Origin: Streblospio benedicti | Taxonomy: Eukaryota; Annelida; Polychaeta; Spionida; Spionidae | Direction: 5' to 3' | NCBI GenBank assembly: GCA_019095985.1 | Contig: CM032662.1 | Span: forward strand, 7,533,961 to 7,597,960 | DNA: 64,000 nucleotides | Shown here: positions 49,016 to 62,780 of the stretch, piece by piece | Position numbering within the stretch: the stretch's first letter is position 1 | How the letters are laid out: every line of letters begins with the position of its first letter | Position numbers and translations under genes: made by a program | The notes under the pieces: generated by a model | Told to the model about the DNA's origin: nothing | Seen by the model: only the letters and a program-made list of their open reading frames with translations | Databases searched by the model: none

Positions 49016-52000
49016 ATGAAGGTTCTGATTGCGATGGCCCTTGTGGCCTTTGCAGCTCATGCGACAGCACAGAGTATGTCTTTTACTTGCAACATGCATG
49101 ATTTATTCACCACAGATTGATATCTGAGATTATAGTATATATATATGAAAAATGTAAAAAATAATGTAATAATGAAATAAATGTATTGTATAATGCAACG
49201 CCATAATGCAATGTACAAATTGAGATCTGAAAATCTGGTGTCAATTAGAGCATTGGTAGTGATGTATATCAACATGATGAGCCTATCAAACTAATAAACT
49301 TACCAATGTTACCATTACTTGCATTTCAGGCTGCACTGATGTAGAAAACTGTAGGACATGCGCCAACCCCGGACCACTGTGTGAGGACTGCCCAGACATG
49401 ACCATCATTTCCGAAGATCGTACTAAGTGCCTAGGTAGGTGGCAATGCCATGTGGTGTTTGTACACAATATTATTACCATACTCCCGAATCTTTATATGG
49501 AAGAATTTTCTAATTAAACACAAAACAGAACAAAACTTTACCTACAAGCTGTCATCCGAAAGCGGCATCCTTGTATAGCTAGTTAGTGCATTATTATAAC
49601 AGGAAAAGGTTTATTATCTGAATAGTTTTTGTAGTAGCAGTTCGTGATATCTATTCCAAGCCATTCTATCCGTGGATAGACAACAAATTAGTCTACATTT
49701 CTGTGTACATACTTATGAATATGAGAACGTACTACGAGCTATTTTGTTTGAAGTGTCTAGAGGTGTATTTTTTGGCTAATAATAGTCGTTGTGTGTTGAT
49801 GCATTTTCAGACTGCACTACAGGCTGCCTGGAGTGCACAGCGAACGCCCAGGACGTGACGACTTGCACCAAATGCGGATCACAGTATTACCTGAAAGCTG
49901 GCGCCTGTGTGGGTGAGTGTCATTCTGTGGGTCACTACCAGCAGACTCAAATATTCTTTAAGCATAGAAAAAAATCGTATAATTTAATGGTTCATACTTT
50001 GTTATGTGTATGCGATAGGCTTACGGGTGAAAAAGGAACTTTTAGGACGAGCTACAATAACGATGCCCACAGAAATAATCATTTTGTTATCGACGATGTG
50101 ACCTTATAATTACTTAGTTTCTTATTGGACCACATAATCAAGGTATTGAAATATGCCAATAAGAATTTGCCCCATCTCATGGACTAACGGCTGCAAAGCT
50201 GGCCTAGGTTTTTTTCTGTGGATTTATATAGAATGGTTCATGTTGTGTGCCATCATGAGATAGAGACATACACAGAAAAATAGTGCGAGGTACACCACAT
50301 ACAAATTTAATATAATGCCTATATAAAAACATTTGAGCATTTGAAACGGCATGTACATGTAGTCAACAGTGATTATGCCGTATTTACAGGAGATTTAATG
50401 TCAGCTACTTGCATACATGTAAGTGGATCTTTTCAAGGCTGTTGGTTTATGAGTTTCACCAACATCTTCTGTATAAAATATCAGTCTTCATGACATTAAG
50501 ATTTGTAAAATAGCACTTATGAATATAAAACTACGAAGGCATTAAAGTGTTCTTGGATTGTAAACTATATTCATCATATTGCAAAAGAGAACGTCTCGCT
50601 TCACAATATAAACTGATTGCATGTTGGTGATAGATGATTGGCATTAGCTCTACTTTGTTTCATATAAATCTGAGGGATTTCCATACCTACCTTTCTCTTA
50701 TAGAATGCGGCGACGGCTGTCTGGAATGCCATGAAGATAGCAATGTAGTCGTCTGTGACAAGTGCATGGCTTCTGGATACGCCCAGGACTTAACCCAAGC
50801 GGCCAAACCTTGCATTGGTAGATACCACAATCTTTTTAACTACATCATATTGAAAATACACTACACTACAGGGTGAAATAATCCCCGAACCCCTGGTATG
50901 ACTAACATAACAGAGCATAATTGCATTGTATAGTATTGTATTTATTGGTTGCCTTTTTATAACAAATAGCCATTGCAATTAAATAATACATATCTATGGA
51001 ACGCAGTCCAAAAGTTCTGAATTGTGACATACTTACACGTCTTTTGTAGCGTTGTCAGTAGACTTAGGCAATGCATCAGATTATGCTACAACATAATTTT
51101 AAGTCTCATCCTATTGTTTATTGTGCTAAGAATATAAACTGCTGAGAAAGAAATATATAATACGTGTGTCGTCCACACAGCGTGCCCCACTAACTGCAAG
51201 TCGTGCAGCGTGCAGACTGACGGCACCACCCAGTGCTCCGAGTGCTACAGCTACTCCGGCCTCGACATCCAGGGATATTACCTCAAGACCTCGGACAAGA
51301 GCTGCAAGGTAGGCAGTGCTACTCCTCACAATATGGCAAACAATGCGAGCGTTCAGTTCTCTAGACGACAACCAGCCGCACCGAAATCTTCAATCATGTA
51401 AATACAAATGTAATGTATTGGCGTGGGTTGCAAAACATAAGATAGATTTGCCCAACACCGTGAGACAGTTGAAAAGCCGTTCATTTGTACTTCCATTTGT
51501 GTAACACGTACCAGACCTGCCCCCAAAACTAGACAGCTATGTATTTGGTGGTGACTCTAAATTACAATGTTACAGTTGTGCCCGTCTAAGTGCGAGAGGT
51601 GTTCCGACAACGGCGAGGGAAAGGGCATCTGTAACGACTGCTACGACGACTACGTCGTTTTCGTGGATCCGAACGACGCCACCAAGGACGGAACTAAGTG
51701 TCTCGGTGGGCTTTGTTCTTTGCATCTTGTGTTTGAATGCTTGTGCATGTCATGATTGTGTCGCAGTAGCCACATCTATGCATTCATAAGCAAGTAGTAT
51801 ATGTATGCATGTATTTTCTTCTAGCATTATCTTTATAGAGCAATAGCCGCGGTATAATACTGACCTTGTGCTGCAATGCTTTCAGCTTGCCCCGACACCT
51901 GTTCAGCGTGCTCTGGAGAGGCCAAGTCAGGGAACACTGCTAAATGCACGGAATGCAAGCCGGACATGGGCAACTTCCTCATTGACGATGCCTGCACCGG

Positions 52001-55000
52001 TAGGTAGTGCCTAGATGACATTCGCAGTCAATCCTTGAATGGAGGTCTCGCATTTGAGTTCCGGGGTTGACATTCTTGTTTCTCAAGACGTGTTTTGACA
52101 CAGACCCCCTCTCACGTGGTACACGTGACACAGTCTTGATTTGAAGAAACTGATTTGAAGAAAAATGGGAACAGGGGACACCCGCCACCCATTTTAACGC
52201 CCCCCCCCCCCCCCCCCCCCCCCCCCCACCCCTAATCCCAATTAACTTTAATTGGGATTTTAACACCCCGCATGAAATCAAGTGTGTTCGCCCAATCCAT
52301 TTTTTCTACTATACCTGGATATGTCAGTGAAACCGGGAATGTTTATGTGAAAGAATCTCAATCTTAGCACGTTGTTTACAGATTGCCTCAGTACAGATGG
52401 TTGTAAGAACTGTGAAAGTGACAGCTCATGCTCGGAATGTGAAGAGGGCTACCGTCTCGCAAGATGGAAACTGTAATGGTAATAGACACGCTCTTCTGCT
52501 TATTTGTCAATTACTGATAACGATTTTTTCTTTTACATGAAGCTAAATGCAAAATGGACATAGGAATATTACCGCAAGTAGGCTCCAATACGTGTAAGTA
52601 ACTGCCTTTCTATCATTGTTTCAGAGTGCCCCAAATTCTGCCTGACTTGCTCTGTGGATGATGAAAATAACAACGTGTGCAGCGACTGCGAGGAGAACTA
52701 CGGAACCAAACCCGTGGCCGACGTCTCATGCGACAGTAAGTCACCTTCCATCAGTTTCAGAGGGTATGAGGGTAGGGTATGCTCCCCCTCAACACGTCCT
52801 CCTTTTCTGCCACAAATTTTAAACCTCTTTTTGATGGACAGATTCTAGATCCCATATGCAATATCATATACATATTTCATATTCGTCGCCAAGTTTATTT
52901 TCACATTGCACTATGCATGATATGCATATGTTTAGGCCGACACGGGTGTAGGCTCCCGGAGCTTTAAAGATTTTACTTTTCATACGGACCTGCTTACTAT
53001 CAGTGTCGAATAAGTTATTTTGTTACAGTGCAGTATTATAAATAAGAATTGCCTTGATTATGTGTTGCTGTTTTCAGGCTGCGGTATCTCCAACTGCGCC
53101 ACCTGTGCCCGTGCTTCCGATGGGACGTTCTCGTGCTCTGCCTGCAAGACGGGATACGTACTGGACGCCACAAGCGGAACCTGCAAACGTAGACTTTCAT
53201 TCACACTATGCTTTCTGTATGCAAAGTTCAGTGATGTGTTCTCTTCACACCATTGCAATAGGACAGAGAATATGTTTGTGTCTGCAGAAGACGCTTGTTA
53301 CTCATATCAGCTCATAGGCTCTGCTTGTTCTGGCCCCAACACTGGCTAGGTCTACTGCATTATACACGCACATGTATCCCTATAGACTTACAGAAAAAAT
53401 GATCTGATATAATATCTATGTCTACACCACGAATAGATTAAAATACAATGCTAGAATGTGCACATGTACGATTTTGACAGCTGCATTTAATTTTCATATC
53501 CCTTTGGATCAAGAGAGCAGTGTAATAAATGTACAACGTTCGTTCGACGATTTTGATGCCTACGGTAAATTTCCACCTGCTAAAAATGCTACAGAATGTG
53601 CACAGTTATCATATAAACTGTTCTTATCAGATACCCAATCAAGACCTTTCAATCGTAATCATGTTATTTATTGCATTTTTTATTAAAACATCTGCCAAAT
53701 GTTTAAACCAACTCACGTTGCTTCGACTGCAGCGCTTTTTTTCGGCAAAAAGTCTTAGGACCCACCATTATCGGAAAACATCTGAAGGCATTCCCTCCAC
53801 CCCCAACCGTCCCTTTTATTGGCTATTGTCCACAGCCAGGAGGGAGTAAAACACTGATTATTTGATACTTTGAAACGTAAATAAGCTCGTTTTGTGCAGA
53901 TAATGTAAGGATGAAGCTCTTAAGTTGCTCTCCCATTTGCATTGTAGAGTGCCCTGTCGGATGTCGTACTGTGGGGTGTTCTTGGGACGGTACGAACACC
54001 TTGTGTGATACAACCAATCACTGTGATCCAGGCTACACTGATACCTACGAAGACGCTACCAACAATTGTGAAGGTAAGGCTCAAGTTATGGTAAATAATG
54101 GTACTGTCACTATCATTGTACGCTGATTGCTACATGTGTAACGTGGCGAACACAAGTTTCGTTGACAATAAATCATAGACTATTAGCTTTTTATTTAACA
54201 CTCTGAATGCTGCCGAAAAAAATCTCACCCCCACCCTCCTAATAGCATTGCACCACACTTATTTATATGGACAGTACTGACACCGTGAAGCACCTTGATA
54301 CTAATTAGGATCAGTAAAATTGTACTACAGTGGATCTGATATGGAAACTCTCACAGGACTCTCTATGCGGTACCACATCTTACAATACATATAAAATAAA
54401 GGCCAGCATACGTTCTAGTTTGTGACAACTCATGTCGCCATGGCCACCAGAGACATAGACCACCTCTATTTTATAACAAGACCATTTGGTGGTGCCGAGC
54501 GCCGCCCCCACCCCCTTTATGAAACTAATTAGTTCTTAGCCTCGATAAACTGGTTCTCCCTTGTATGAGAACCAAGAATGTCGGATTGATCGCGGTTATT
54601 TTGCCTTACCTATAAAAACTCGCAGGATCTCAAGACCATTTACATACGCAGTTCGTATCCATGTAGCATATTTAGCCTGCAAAGCTCGGCCTAATCTGAA
54701 GGTTTGGGCTTCAAGCAAGTGCTTATCTATACATATTACAGGAATGTATTACCGCACTTGAAATGCAAACACCATAAGGTATTGATTGTAACAAGATAAC
54801 CTGATCTTGGTAATATTTTGTTTTAGCATGTACAGAGGCTGACGCTCAGTGCACAAAATGTGACTGGGACACTACCAACAAGTGCAGTGTGTGCGCAGAT
54901 GGTTACCATCTGGATAAAACTACTGATGCAGCTGTACCCGCCTGCATTAACAGTAAGCCGCTCCACATGATATATACATACAGATATTTTATCATAACTG

Positions 55001-58000
55001 GTGAGAGCTAACGTACAATGATTAATGTACATTGTGCCTTCTGCCAAAGCTAAAATGTGTGTATTCGCAGCATAATATACCATATGTCATTGTAGAGGCA
55101 ACGACGATAACGAACTGTTTAACATACACGACTGATGATAAAACCTGCGCGGCTTGTGAAGAGGGGTACAGCCCTGATGCTTCACCTGCTGCAACCAGTT
55201 GCAGTAAGTAGCATCTCATCTCTGTATAGAGTTAATCTTCTAAAGCTACTCACAATTAAACGAAATTCTGATGTTGGCGGTCTTTATTAAAACTGGTACC
55301 ATTTTAGCAATGTTCATTTTGTCACAAACAACGAATATTTTGGATCACAGAGTATTAGTTCACATGTTCTTGAAACGGTACCCATGAAATAGCTGTTTTA
55401 TGGTGTAAATGATAAAGAGACAGATTATAATCTTTACTCTATCTACCTGTAGCTATATGTAACTTTCACCAGTGACTTAGGAAGTAGGGGGTCAAGGTGG
55501 GCTTCACCCCGCCCCTACACCCACATTTCAACCCACCACACACCCACACACCCACACACCCATTTTTCAAAGGTGAAATTTTATTCAATTTTATTTAATA
55601 TAGTTGACTTGTTTACAAAGAGCAAGGACATGTGCTTAAGTTAATACGGAGAATGATCACACCGGTATATGAATGTTCTAAGTATACATGTATTTTAAGT
55701 TAAATTCATGATCTAAGATGCGTTATTTGAGTACCCCCTGTGTGAAGTTGTCGTACCCCTGAATACACCAAGCTTGGGTAGGTTACATAAAAGTACTTCA
55801 CAACACACACACGTTGTAGCGTTTGTCTTCTCCTAAGCAGATGGCATCAGGTCTGTTTCCAGTTTCATGGGAAAGAGCCTCTTTTAGTTTTAACATGGCT
55901 GATGGGTGATATTAGCCCCTTGCATCATGGTTCTGCATTGAAGCATGACAACTTACTGCTTGATTGCTGAAAGTATGTAATTGCCACGGTTGGAAAGGAT
56001 CTAGTAACATATATAACTTAAACCATGAAGTGACCCGAGAAGGATAACTATCTGGATACGAATTCGTGTATGGTTCTCTCAATGTTTTCAAATCATTATG
56101 TCACCCTTATACTAACATCTCTGTCATTCTTCAGGCGCGCATTGACATTGTGTTTTAATCATATCATCTACAGCTCCATGCACAGACCCGAACTGCAAGA
56201 CGTGTGCGGCGGTTGGCGTTTGTGATGTCTGCAAAGATGGCTATGGGACGGACGGCAGTAACGGCTGCCACAGTACGGTGTTTACTCAACAATTGTTGTA
56301 ATAGGAACTATTACCATTTAAAAGACAATATATTTTTGTAGTTCCATTAGAACACCCATCCTCGCTTCTTCTCAAATCTTAAGTGTTGGGTTGTAATTAC
56401 ATTACACAATTCCCCAGAATCTTCAATCTTCAATTATTATATATGCTACCCCAACCGATAAATACTCACTCCCCATTGTCTTCACGGCGATCGGGGACTG
56501 TGCAGGTTTATGAAGGAGGGTGGCCTAAAAATGTATTGCAAACCAAGAGTGGAAATCGTGGGGAAATCGGCAAGTGATAATTGACTATATACTGTGTTTA
56601 GAGTGGATTAAACGGCAGTAAGTATTTCTTTGTAATCATAATTGGGGGATGCTTCACTAGACTGTTAAATTGCATTCAAACATAAACCATTTAACGGGTG
56701 ATATGGCTATATGCATGCAAGGGTGCAAGTTTTTAATACCTTTTAATTGAAAAAAACCTCACTGATGTGCTATTGTTGGGGTACATCTTTCGATTCAAGA
56801 CTGCTGCTATGATCACATTCCGTGAGATCCCGTCAGTACTCAACAGTAGGAAATCAAGGAAACCCAAACCAGACTTCGACTCCCTTATCTCAAATTATAG
56901 GAACAATGTACTTGTTTTTCTCTTACAGTTTTACCCTATGTGAAAAACACCCCCCCCCCACCTATCAATTGACCTGCCTGCCCCTTATGCTTTTGGACTA
57001 CACATGAAATCGGAACATAGATATGATAAGTTCAAAATGAAATACAAACAGTGAGACCCTTCTAGTATGCAGTGATGTAGCAGCATTTGTCAATTGCTCT
57101 CAGATCAACCTTTTGAATTATTTACTGTCAGGTGATTATTTTACAACACACCAAATTCTCTTCCAGGATGCAGCGACACCAAGTGCAAAACGTGTGACAC
57201 TACTGCGAGCACCTGTACAGTATGTCTGGACGCTCACTACGACACATCTGGTTGTACACGTAGGTCTACCGACTTTCTATCTGAAAAGAAGATACTGCCA
57301 AATTCATAAAGCATGCAGTTAGTGAAACGAGCTTGACATTAAATGTGAACGCAATCGATTAGTGTTTATTTAGGAGGGGAAAGCTTTTATTCGTTATGAA
57401 AAAGACTTTCAATGCATTAAAACATCGTAATATTTATGTGAAAATATTAAAAGAACTTTTGCAATAATTTAGACGCCTGTAAAATGCCTGTACGATAGCA
57501 ATAGTTCTTTTGAAAAGTACATTGGACGATGAATACGCGTAGTCGCTACCCATATACAGTAGCCATTGCGCCCATCAGACTCGCTCCTTGTAGCCTCGCC
57601 TGCTACGCTACAGTAGACTCTTCTCATATGCAACATCTAAATGGGGAGCATATCTCTAGCTAGACTCTACAACTGTAAAAATAATGACATTTTCCACCTA
57701 TTACTCCAGCTTGCTCTTCAAATTGTGCCACGTGTGATGCGAACGGTTGTACTGCATGCAACCCTTATTACGTCCTTGATGCAAACCCTGGGTTGTGCAA
57801 AGGTCAGTGCTTACCCACTCACGTACACAATATAGTACTAAGGTCAGTCAGTCCACAATATTGACTATACTAATCTGTCAAGGTATAGCCATTGTTAATT
57901 ATTACAATCTTTTCTCCATATACTACTCATCTACCACACATGAACCATTCGTTTCTTTGTGTCCTTCAATTTAGAACTTGAATGGAACATAGTTTATCCA

Positions 58001-61000
58001 GTTGTTATGTTTAGTCTAATTTTCACCCAAGCACGATACTGTCACCTACGTAATGTCCCACCCTCATCAGCCTCATTATTCAGATCACAAGTTATTGAAA
58101 TCTCATACCACTCGATTATGTGCTGGGTAAAAATTATTCCTTCAACCGACGATACTAATATTCTTATTTGGCTAAACGCTTGTTTGAAAGAAGTAAAAAA
58201 GTAAAATAAAAATGCCCTACTATTTTCAATTGGTCATTCTGCTCACTCTTACTCCAGCCTGCCCCAGCAAGTGTTCAGACTGCGATTGGGACTCCACGAA
58301 ACAAGCCACGATATGCAAAACAAACAGTTGTAACCGTGGCGGCATCACTGTCACCGACTACTATGTCAACGGCGAGGGCCAGTGTGAGAGTGAGTACCAA
58401 TTGTTTGATTACTCATTGGTGATACTCAGTCGCAGATGCATCGGAGTTGGGGGTTTGGGTGGGGGAATTATGGGCAAATTTGCCATCAATTTGAGTGCCG
58501 GCTCTTGGGATTTGTGTTGCCTGTGTTCCATGCTCCACTTGCTTTGTCTGGCCGTGGTTGTGAAACGCTGCATCTGCCACTGGGACCTGCCATGATGCAG
58601 ACATATGGCTTGGTGATGGGGATATTATATTCTGCTGTTTGTTTGTTTTTCTGCCAGCATGCCCAGATTACTGCACTGCTTGTTCGTACGACACTACCAA
58701 AGCCACGGTCGTCTGTTCTACCTGCGAAGACGGCTACGGACGGAAGTCAGACGATTTGTGCCACGGTATGTACGCTCAAAACGAGGATTTTCAATACTTT
58801 CCTGTATACTAGCACATTTCGTTTTAGACCACATAACAAATGGACTGGTCTCATATGGTCCCGTGCAGACATATTCTCTTTGTGTCCGACCCATATTTTC
58901 TCTTGCATTTAGAAGACTTGGATATAGTCACTGGTGGTCATTATAAGAATGCTGTTATCATCATGCATTTCAGATTGCCCGGCTAATTGCAAGGTTTGCT
59001 CCGCTGATTCAGAGGACAAGTTCACATGTGGCACGTGCATGGACAACTTCGCCATAAACGACGACGTGTGTGCGAGTACGTGCTTGGACTTAAACCTATA
59101 CAGCCTCATAACGCATTTTTAGTCCTATTTAAACCTATGAGGGTGTTGGACTGGCTTGTGGCTACTGGCAATTTCCCACTCTAATTAGCGCTCTCATAAC
59201 ACAGATGGTATTTGTAAAAATATATCCTTACATCCCACTGGTCATTTGAGAAAATCTGTATTACTGATTTGATTTTTCGTCACTATTTAAAATCTAATTA
59301 ATTATGGACCAATATGTAAGATAAAAGCCGACAACTTCAGCCGACAGCTATTGCTCAGCCAGAACAAATGGTTGAGAACTGTAACATTTGACATGCGTAC
59401 TTTCAACACGACACTGAATTCAACACATACTAGTCCCACGTGATGCAGCATTAACCATAATGTTCACATTACAGGATGTCCCAGCAATTGCGCCGAATGT
59501 TCCAACAATCTGGGCTCTATGGAATGTTCTGCATGTTCAGCCGGATACGCCCTCGACTCCAACGGCGCATGCGTCAGTGAGTAGACACCATGACACATTA
59601 TATTCTAGATTGTTCTGTTTTATACATTATTCGGACAGCTGGTTGTTTAACCCCGGTAGGTCATTTTCGAACACATTTAGTCCAAATTTAGCAAGCTCTG
59701 TACGGGAAACTGTGCTGTATTTGGGACACTTTTATACGAGCGTTACACATGTAGCTCTCCATATCTCTTTACCCGATATCAATTTTGATGATGGTTTTTT
59801 ATAATGGATATTTCAACCGTTTCAATAGAATATGTGTAAACCTGACACACTTCTCTCTGCTTCCTCCCCTACAGAGTGCCCATCCAACTGCGAGTCCTGT
59901 TCGGCCACCACCTGTAAGGAGTGCAACCCTGGCTACGCTCTGTCCGGAGACCGCAAGTCATGCGTCGCCTGCTCCGCTGCTGCCTTCGACAACTGCGCCC
60001 TGTGCACCAACATCGACGCCGCCTCGGACAAGGCCAACTGCACGGCGTGCGCCTTGGGATACGTGCTAGAGGATGAGGAGGAGCACCTGTCATGCAAATG
60101 TACGTGTTCCAGCAGCACCACTCTGTTATATTAACACCACCAACAATAGTGAGGTGGTCTCCGTTACCAACAGACCAAACAATCGCCGACTTAATCTCAT
60201 TAATCCCCAAATGACCACCACCATATTGTTTTTACAGCCACTGGTTCCTTGAGCTGTGGCTCTGGCTCCACCTACGATAATGATGCCGAATGTTCCGCGT
60301 GTGCTGAGGGTTTCCAACTCATCGACGACTACAAGTGTGCCAGTAAGTCAAAATACACATGATTCTTTCAAAATTTAGCCTTAAGATATTGTTTAAAAGC
60401 AAGAATCTTTCAAGGAATTGTCCCATTTTCGTAGACACCAATAGGATCATTTGCATGCATGTACTATGCGCATCGCCTGTGACTTACTGGATGTTTTTTT
60501 AACAGAAATGTGCTACTCATGCGGTAATCCTGAGGATGAACAGTTTGTGGCTGCAGACCAATGCACCATTCCCAACGGTAACGCCACCGCGACAGACGCA
60601 AAACTCATCCCATGCTTCAGTGGAGTGTGCTACGTAAGTTACTGGTCAGCATATGTAATGGTTTGCAGGCGTGGATCAAAAATGGTGGTGGTTAAATCCA
60701 CCACCACCACTGAACCGCAAAGTATCTATAATTTCAAAAGTTTCAGGATGTGTGTGCATGTTCTTGTACCCTCTTTGCCACCAACCCTCTTTGCAGAAAC
60801 CTAGATCCGCTCTTGTTTTAGGCTATCAAACTTTAACTAGTGTACATTACAGCATCACAATATGTATACAGAGCCAATGTGAATGCTTCAGTGATGGGTG
60901 CTATTATGATCTATTATATGATGACCTTTTCCAATGACCCCTCCACGTGTCAGTACAGACAGGATGACATACATTGTTTCAATGAAATAAAACGCACCAA

Positions 61001-62011
61001 TGCATAGCTGTAATGTAAATCCTAATACCATGCCCTCTTTTATTCTTGTTTTTCATTTTGTCTTAATACTATCAGTTCCAGTTTGCTGTTGCAGGGAAGC
61101 AATACCTTGGGACAAGAGTGTAAATGAAATGTATATAATCATAATAGATGGAACATTCACACAGGCCTAAGATGGTGTTCTGTTGTGAAACTTGTACATG
61201 TGCACCTACATTTCAGGCTGGAAGGAACGCCGCTGGACAGGTGAATGCCGGCTGTGATCCTTCGCCTTCAACCTGTACGGAAGCAGACGGCGAGACGTGC
61301 AGGAGCCTCCCTAATGGCCCCCAGCTGTAAGTAGAAACTTCTGCTATCTGGGCCATATTCTCCTATACAGTAGAATCTGTCCAAGTTGGCACCTCCTGTT
61401 TAAAGACACCTATTGCATGAGGACATTTTCCAATTCTCCTGAAGGTGTTCACATAAGACAGGTTCCACTGTTATACAAAGCAGTATTAGCAAATACAGAG
61501 AAACTGTTACATGTGCAATGAATATAGTTCATTGAATTAGTCAGGGTTGGCATGAGACATGTTGTATATAAACTCTTTCATCTTTAGAAAATTAGGATAT
61601 GAATCGAATTGGATAAAATAATGAGACTTTTATGTAAAACAGATGAACTAACAACACTACAACCATGACATAAATTCGATGAAACAAGGAATAATGAATT
61701 TCGTATATCCAAAACAACTTAAGCCAAGAGAGGACTAGCTGGACTTGGCACAAAACTAGTTAAAACTGCGTAACATTACTGAAGTATAATGTATATTAAG
61801 AATTTTGCATTTCTAAATTGACTTAACATCCCACATTTTTGTACAAACATTCTTATCTGGGTGAACATCTTCCAGTTGCTCCCGATGCTGCACGAGCGAC
61901 ACGTGTAACACCTTTATTGCTGAACTTGATGGCTTCAACGACAATTCTGGAACCAACATGGCCGCCAGTCTGCTGCTGCTCGCTTGCGCCGCCCTGCTGG
62001 CAGCTTTTTAA
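49016..62011 (+). CDS. Copy C: complete Cys-rich module / Ly6-like / GPI-anchored protein gene
   Basis: There are 25 coding exons: 49016-49073, 49330-49434, 49811-49912, 50704-50817, 51181-51308, 51576-51705, 51886-51999, 52382-52478, 52625-52735, 53078-53188, 53948-54073, 54827-54952, 55096-55203, 56174-56272, 57167-57259, 57710-57802, 58258-58389, 58658-58765, 58974-59075, 59475-59576, 59875-60099, 60238-60342, 60506-60633, 61217-61326, 61876-62011. The signal peptide MKVLIAMALVAFAAHATA is followed by about 21 CxxC modules (e.g. CPANCKVC...CGTC...C). A Ly6/uPAR-like 12-Cys domain (CYSCGNPEDEQ ... CSRCCTSDTCN) and a hydrophobic tail (LLLLACAALLAAF) follow. Introns are phase 1 except 0 between exons 5/6 and 23/24 and 2 between 24/25. 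All are GT-AG. Exon 52382-52478 is 97 bases, one too many, near CTCGCAAGATGG; the intact B exon shows the expected frame. Predicted length is about 950 residues. Module spacing resembles furin-like/GF-receptor and VSP-type CxxC repeats. The ligand is unknown. Confidence 0.87.
52200..52227. repeat. Poly-C run of 28 bases
   Basis: A homopolymer lies in an intron of copy C, within a repeat-like context (...CACCCATTTTAACG before it). Its exact length is unlikely to be reliable. Confidence 0.95.
60680..60708. repeat. Perfect short hairpin in a copy C intron
   Basis: TGGTGGTGGTTAAATCCACC with the following ACCACCA forms a perfect inverted repeat around a short loop. It sits at the edge of a GATCC-type dispersed repeat (to about 60815). 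Confidence 0.6.
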
Positions 62012-62780
62012 ACTAAACATTTCAATACAGACTTGTCTCGACAAAATACGCTATTTGGTTGTCTCAACTTAGCTATAGGAACTCATATTCAGTATTTACT
62101 CAGTGTGCTGTGATAGTTAGAAATATTATTGATGCATTTGTATTTCGGATTCTGACATTTTTGTTACATTAAAAGTTTGGCGACAAAAATGTCTGCTAAT
62201 TTTCATTGTGATAGACTAGTTGACTGTATTAGCTATTTTTGAACTCTTATAACCTTTTCTTCATTTATTCTTTCTTATACCCCAGTTTGCTGTGATATTG
62301 AAGAGATTTTTAATGGCAGAATTGTATCATGAACGTTTTCGTTAAAATTGAAATTTGCACCAACAACGCCCATTCATTTTTTTTAATCTTTTACTGTGAT
62401 TGAAATATATGACTGTGATATTATGTTGATATTTTATTTGTGTGTTACTTTTTTGAGAATTTATAATGTTTTACTATTTTCTATAATATGTGAGGTTATT
62501 TATCGCTGTATATAGCTTACAAAAAAGGTTGGGGCAGAGAATGTGATATTATGGATATTCTGCGACATGTGGAACACATCAATAACACCACATAATCCAG
62601 CTCATGATACTTTATGCTGATTACAATACAACAGCTGTCTTCCGGCTCTCATGTCTGTAGTATTCAATCAGTATGCTGGTCATACTACAACAGTATTGTT
62701 CCTTGGATAATATGCACTTGACTTGAAGGCTAATTTGTTGTACATGAAGTGAATAAAGTAGACTGACCAAATTCATTGTG
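62012..62780 (+). other. 3' UTR and poly(A) signal of copy C
   Basis: The UTR runs to AATAAA at 62752-62757. It keeps the duplicated CTGTGAT-rich block (about 62100-62410). The stem-loop (arms about 62539-62553 and 62581-62595) is also present, with two A-C mismatches relative to copies A and B. Confidence 0.75.

Noticed and set aside
53456-53686. 76-codon frame inside a copy C intron
   Set aside because: It has no cysteine-module pattern, is not flanked by matching splice phases and has no counterpart in copy B.
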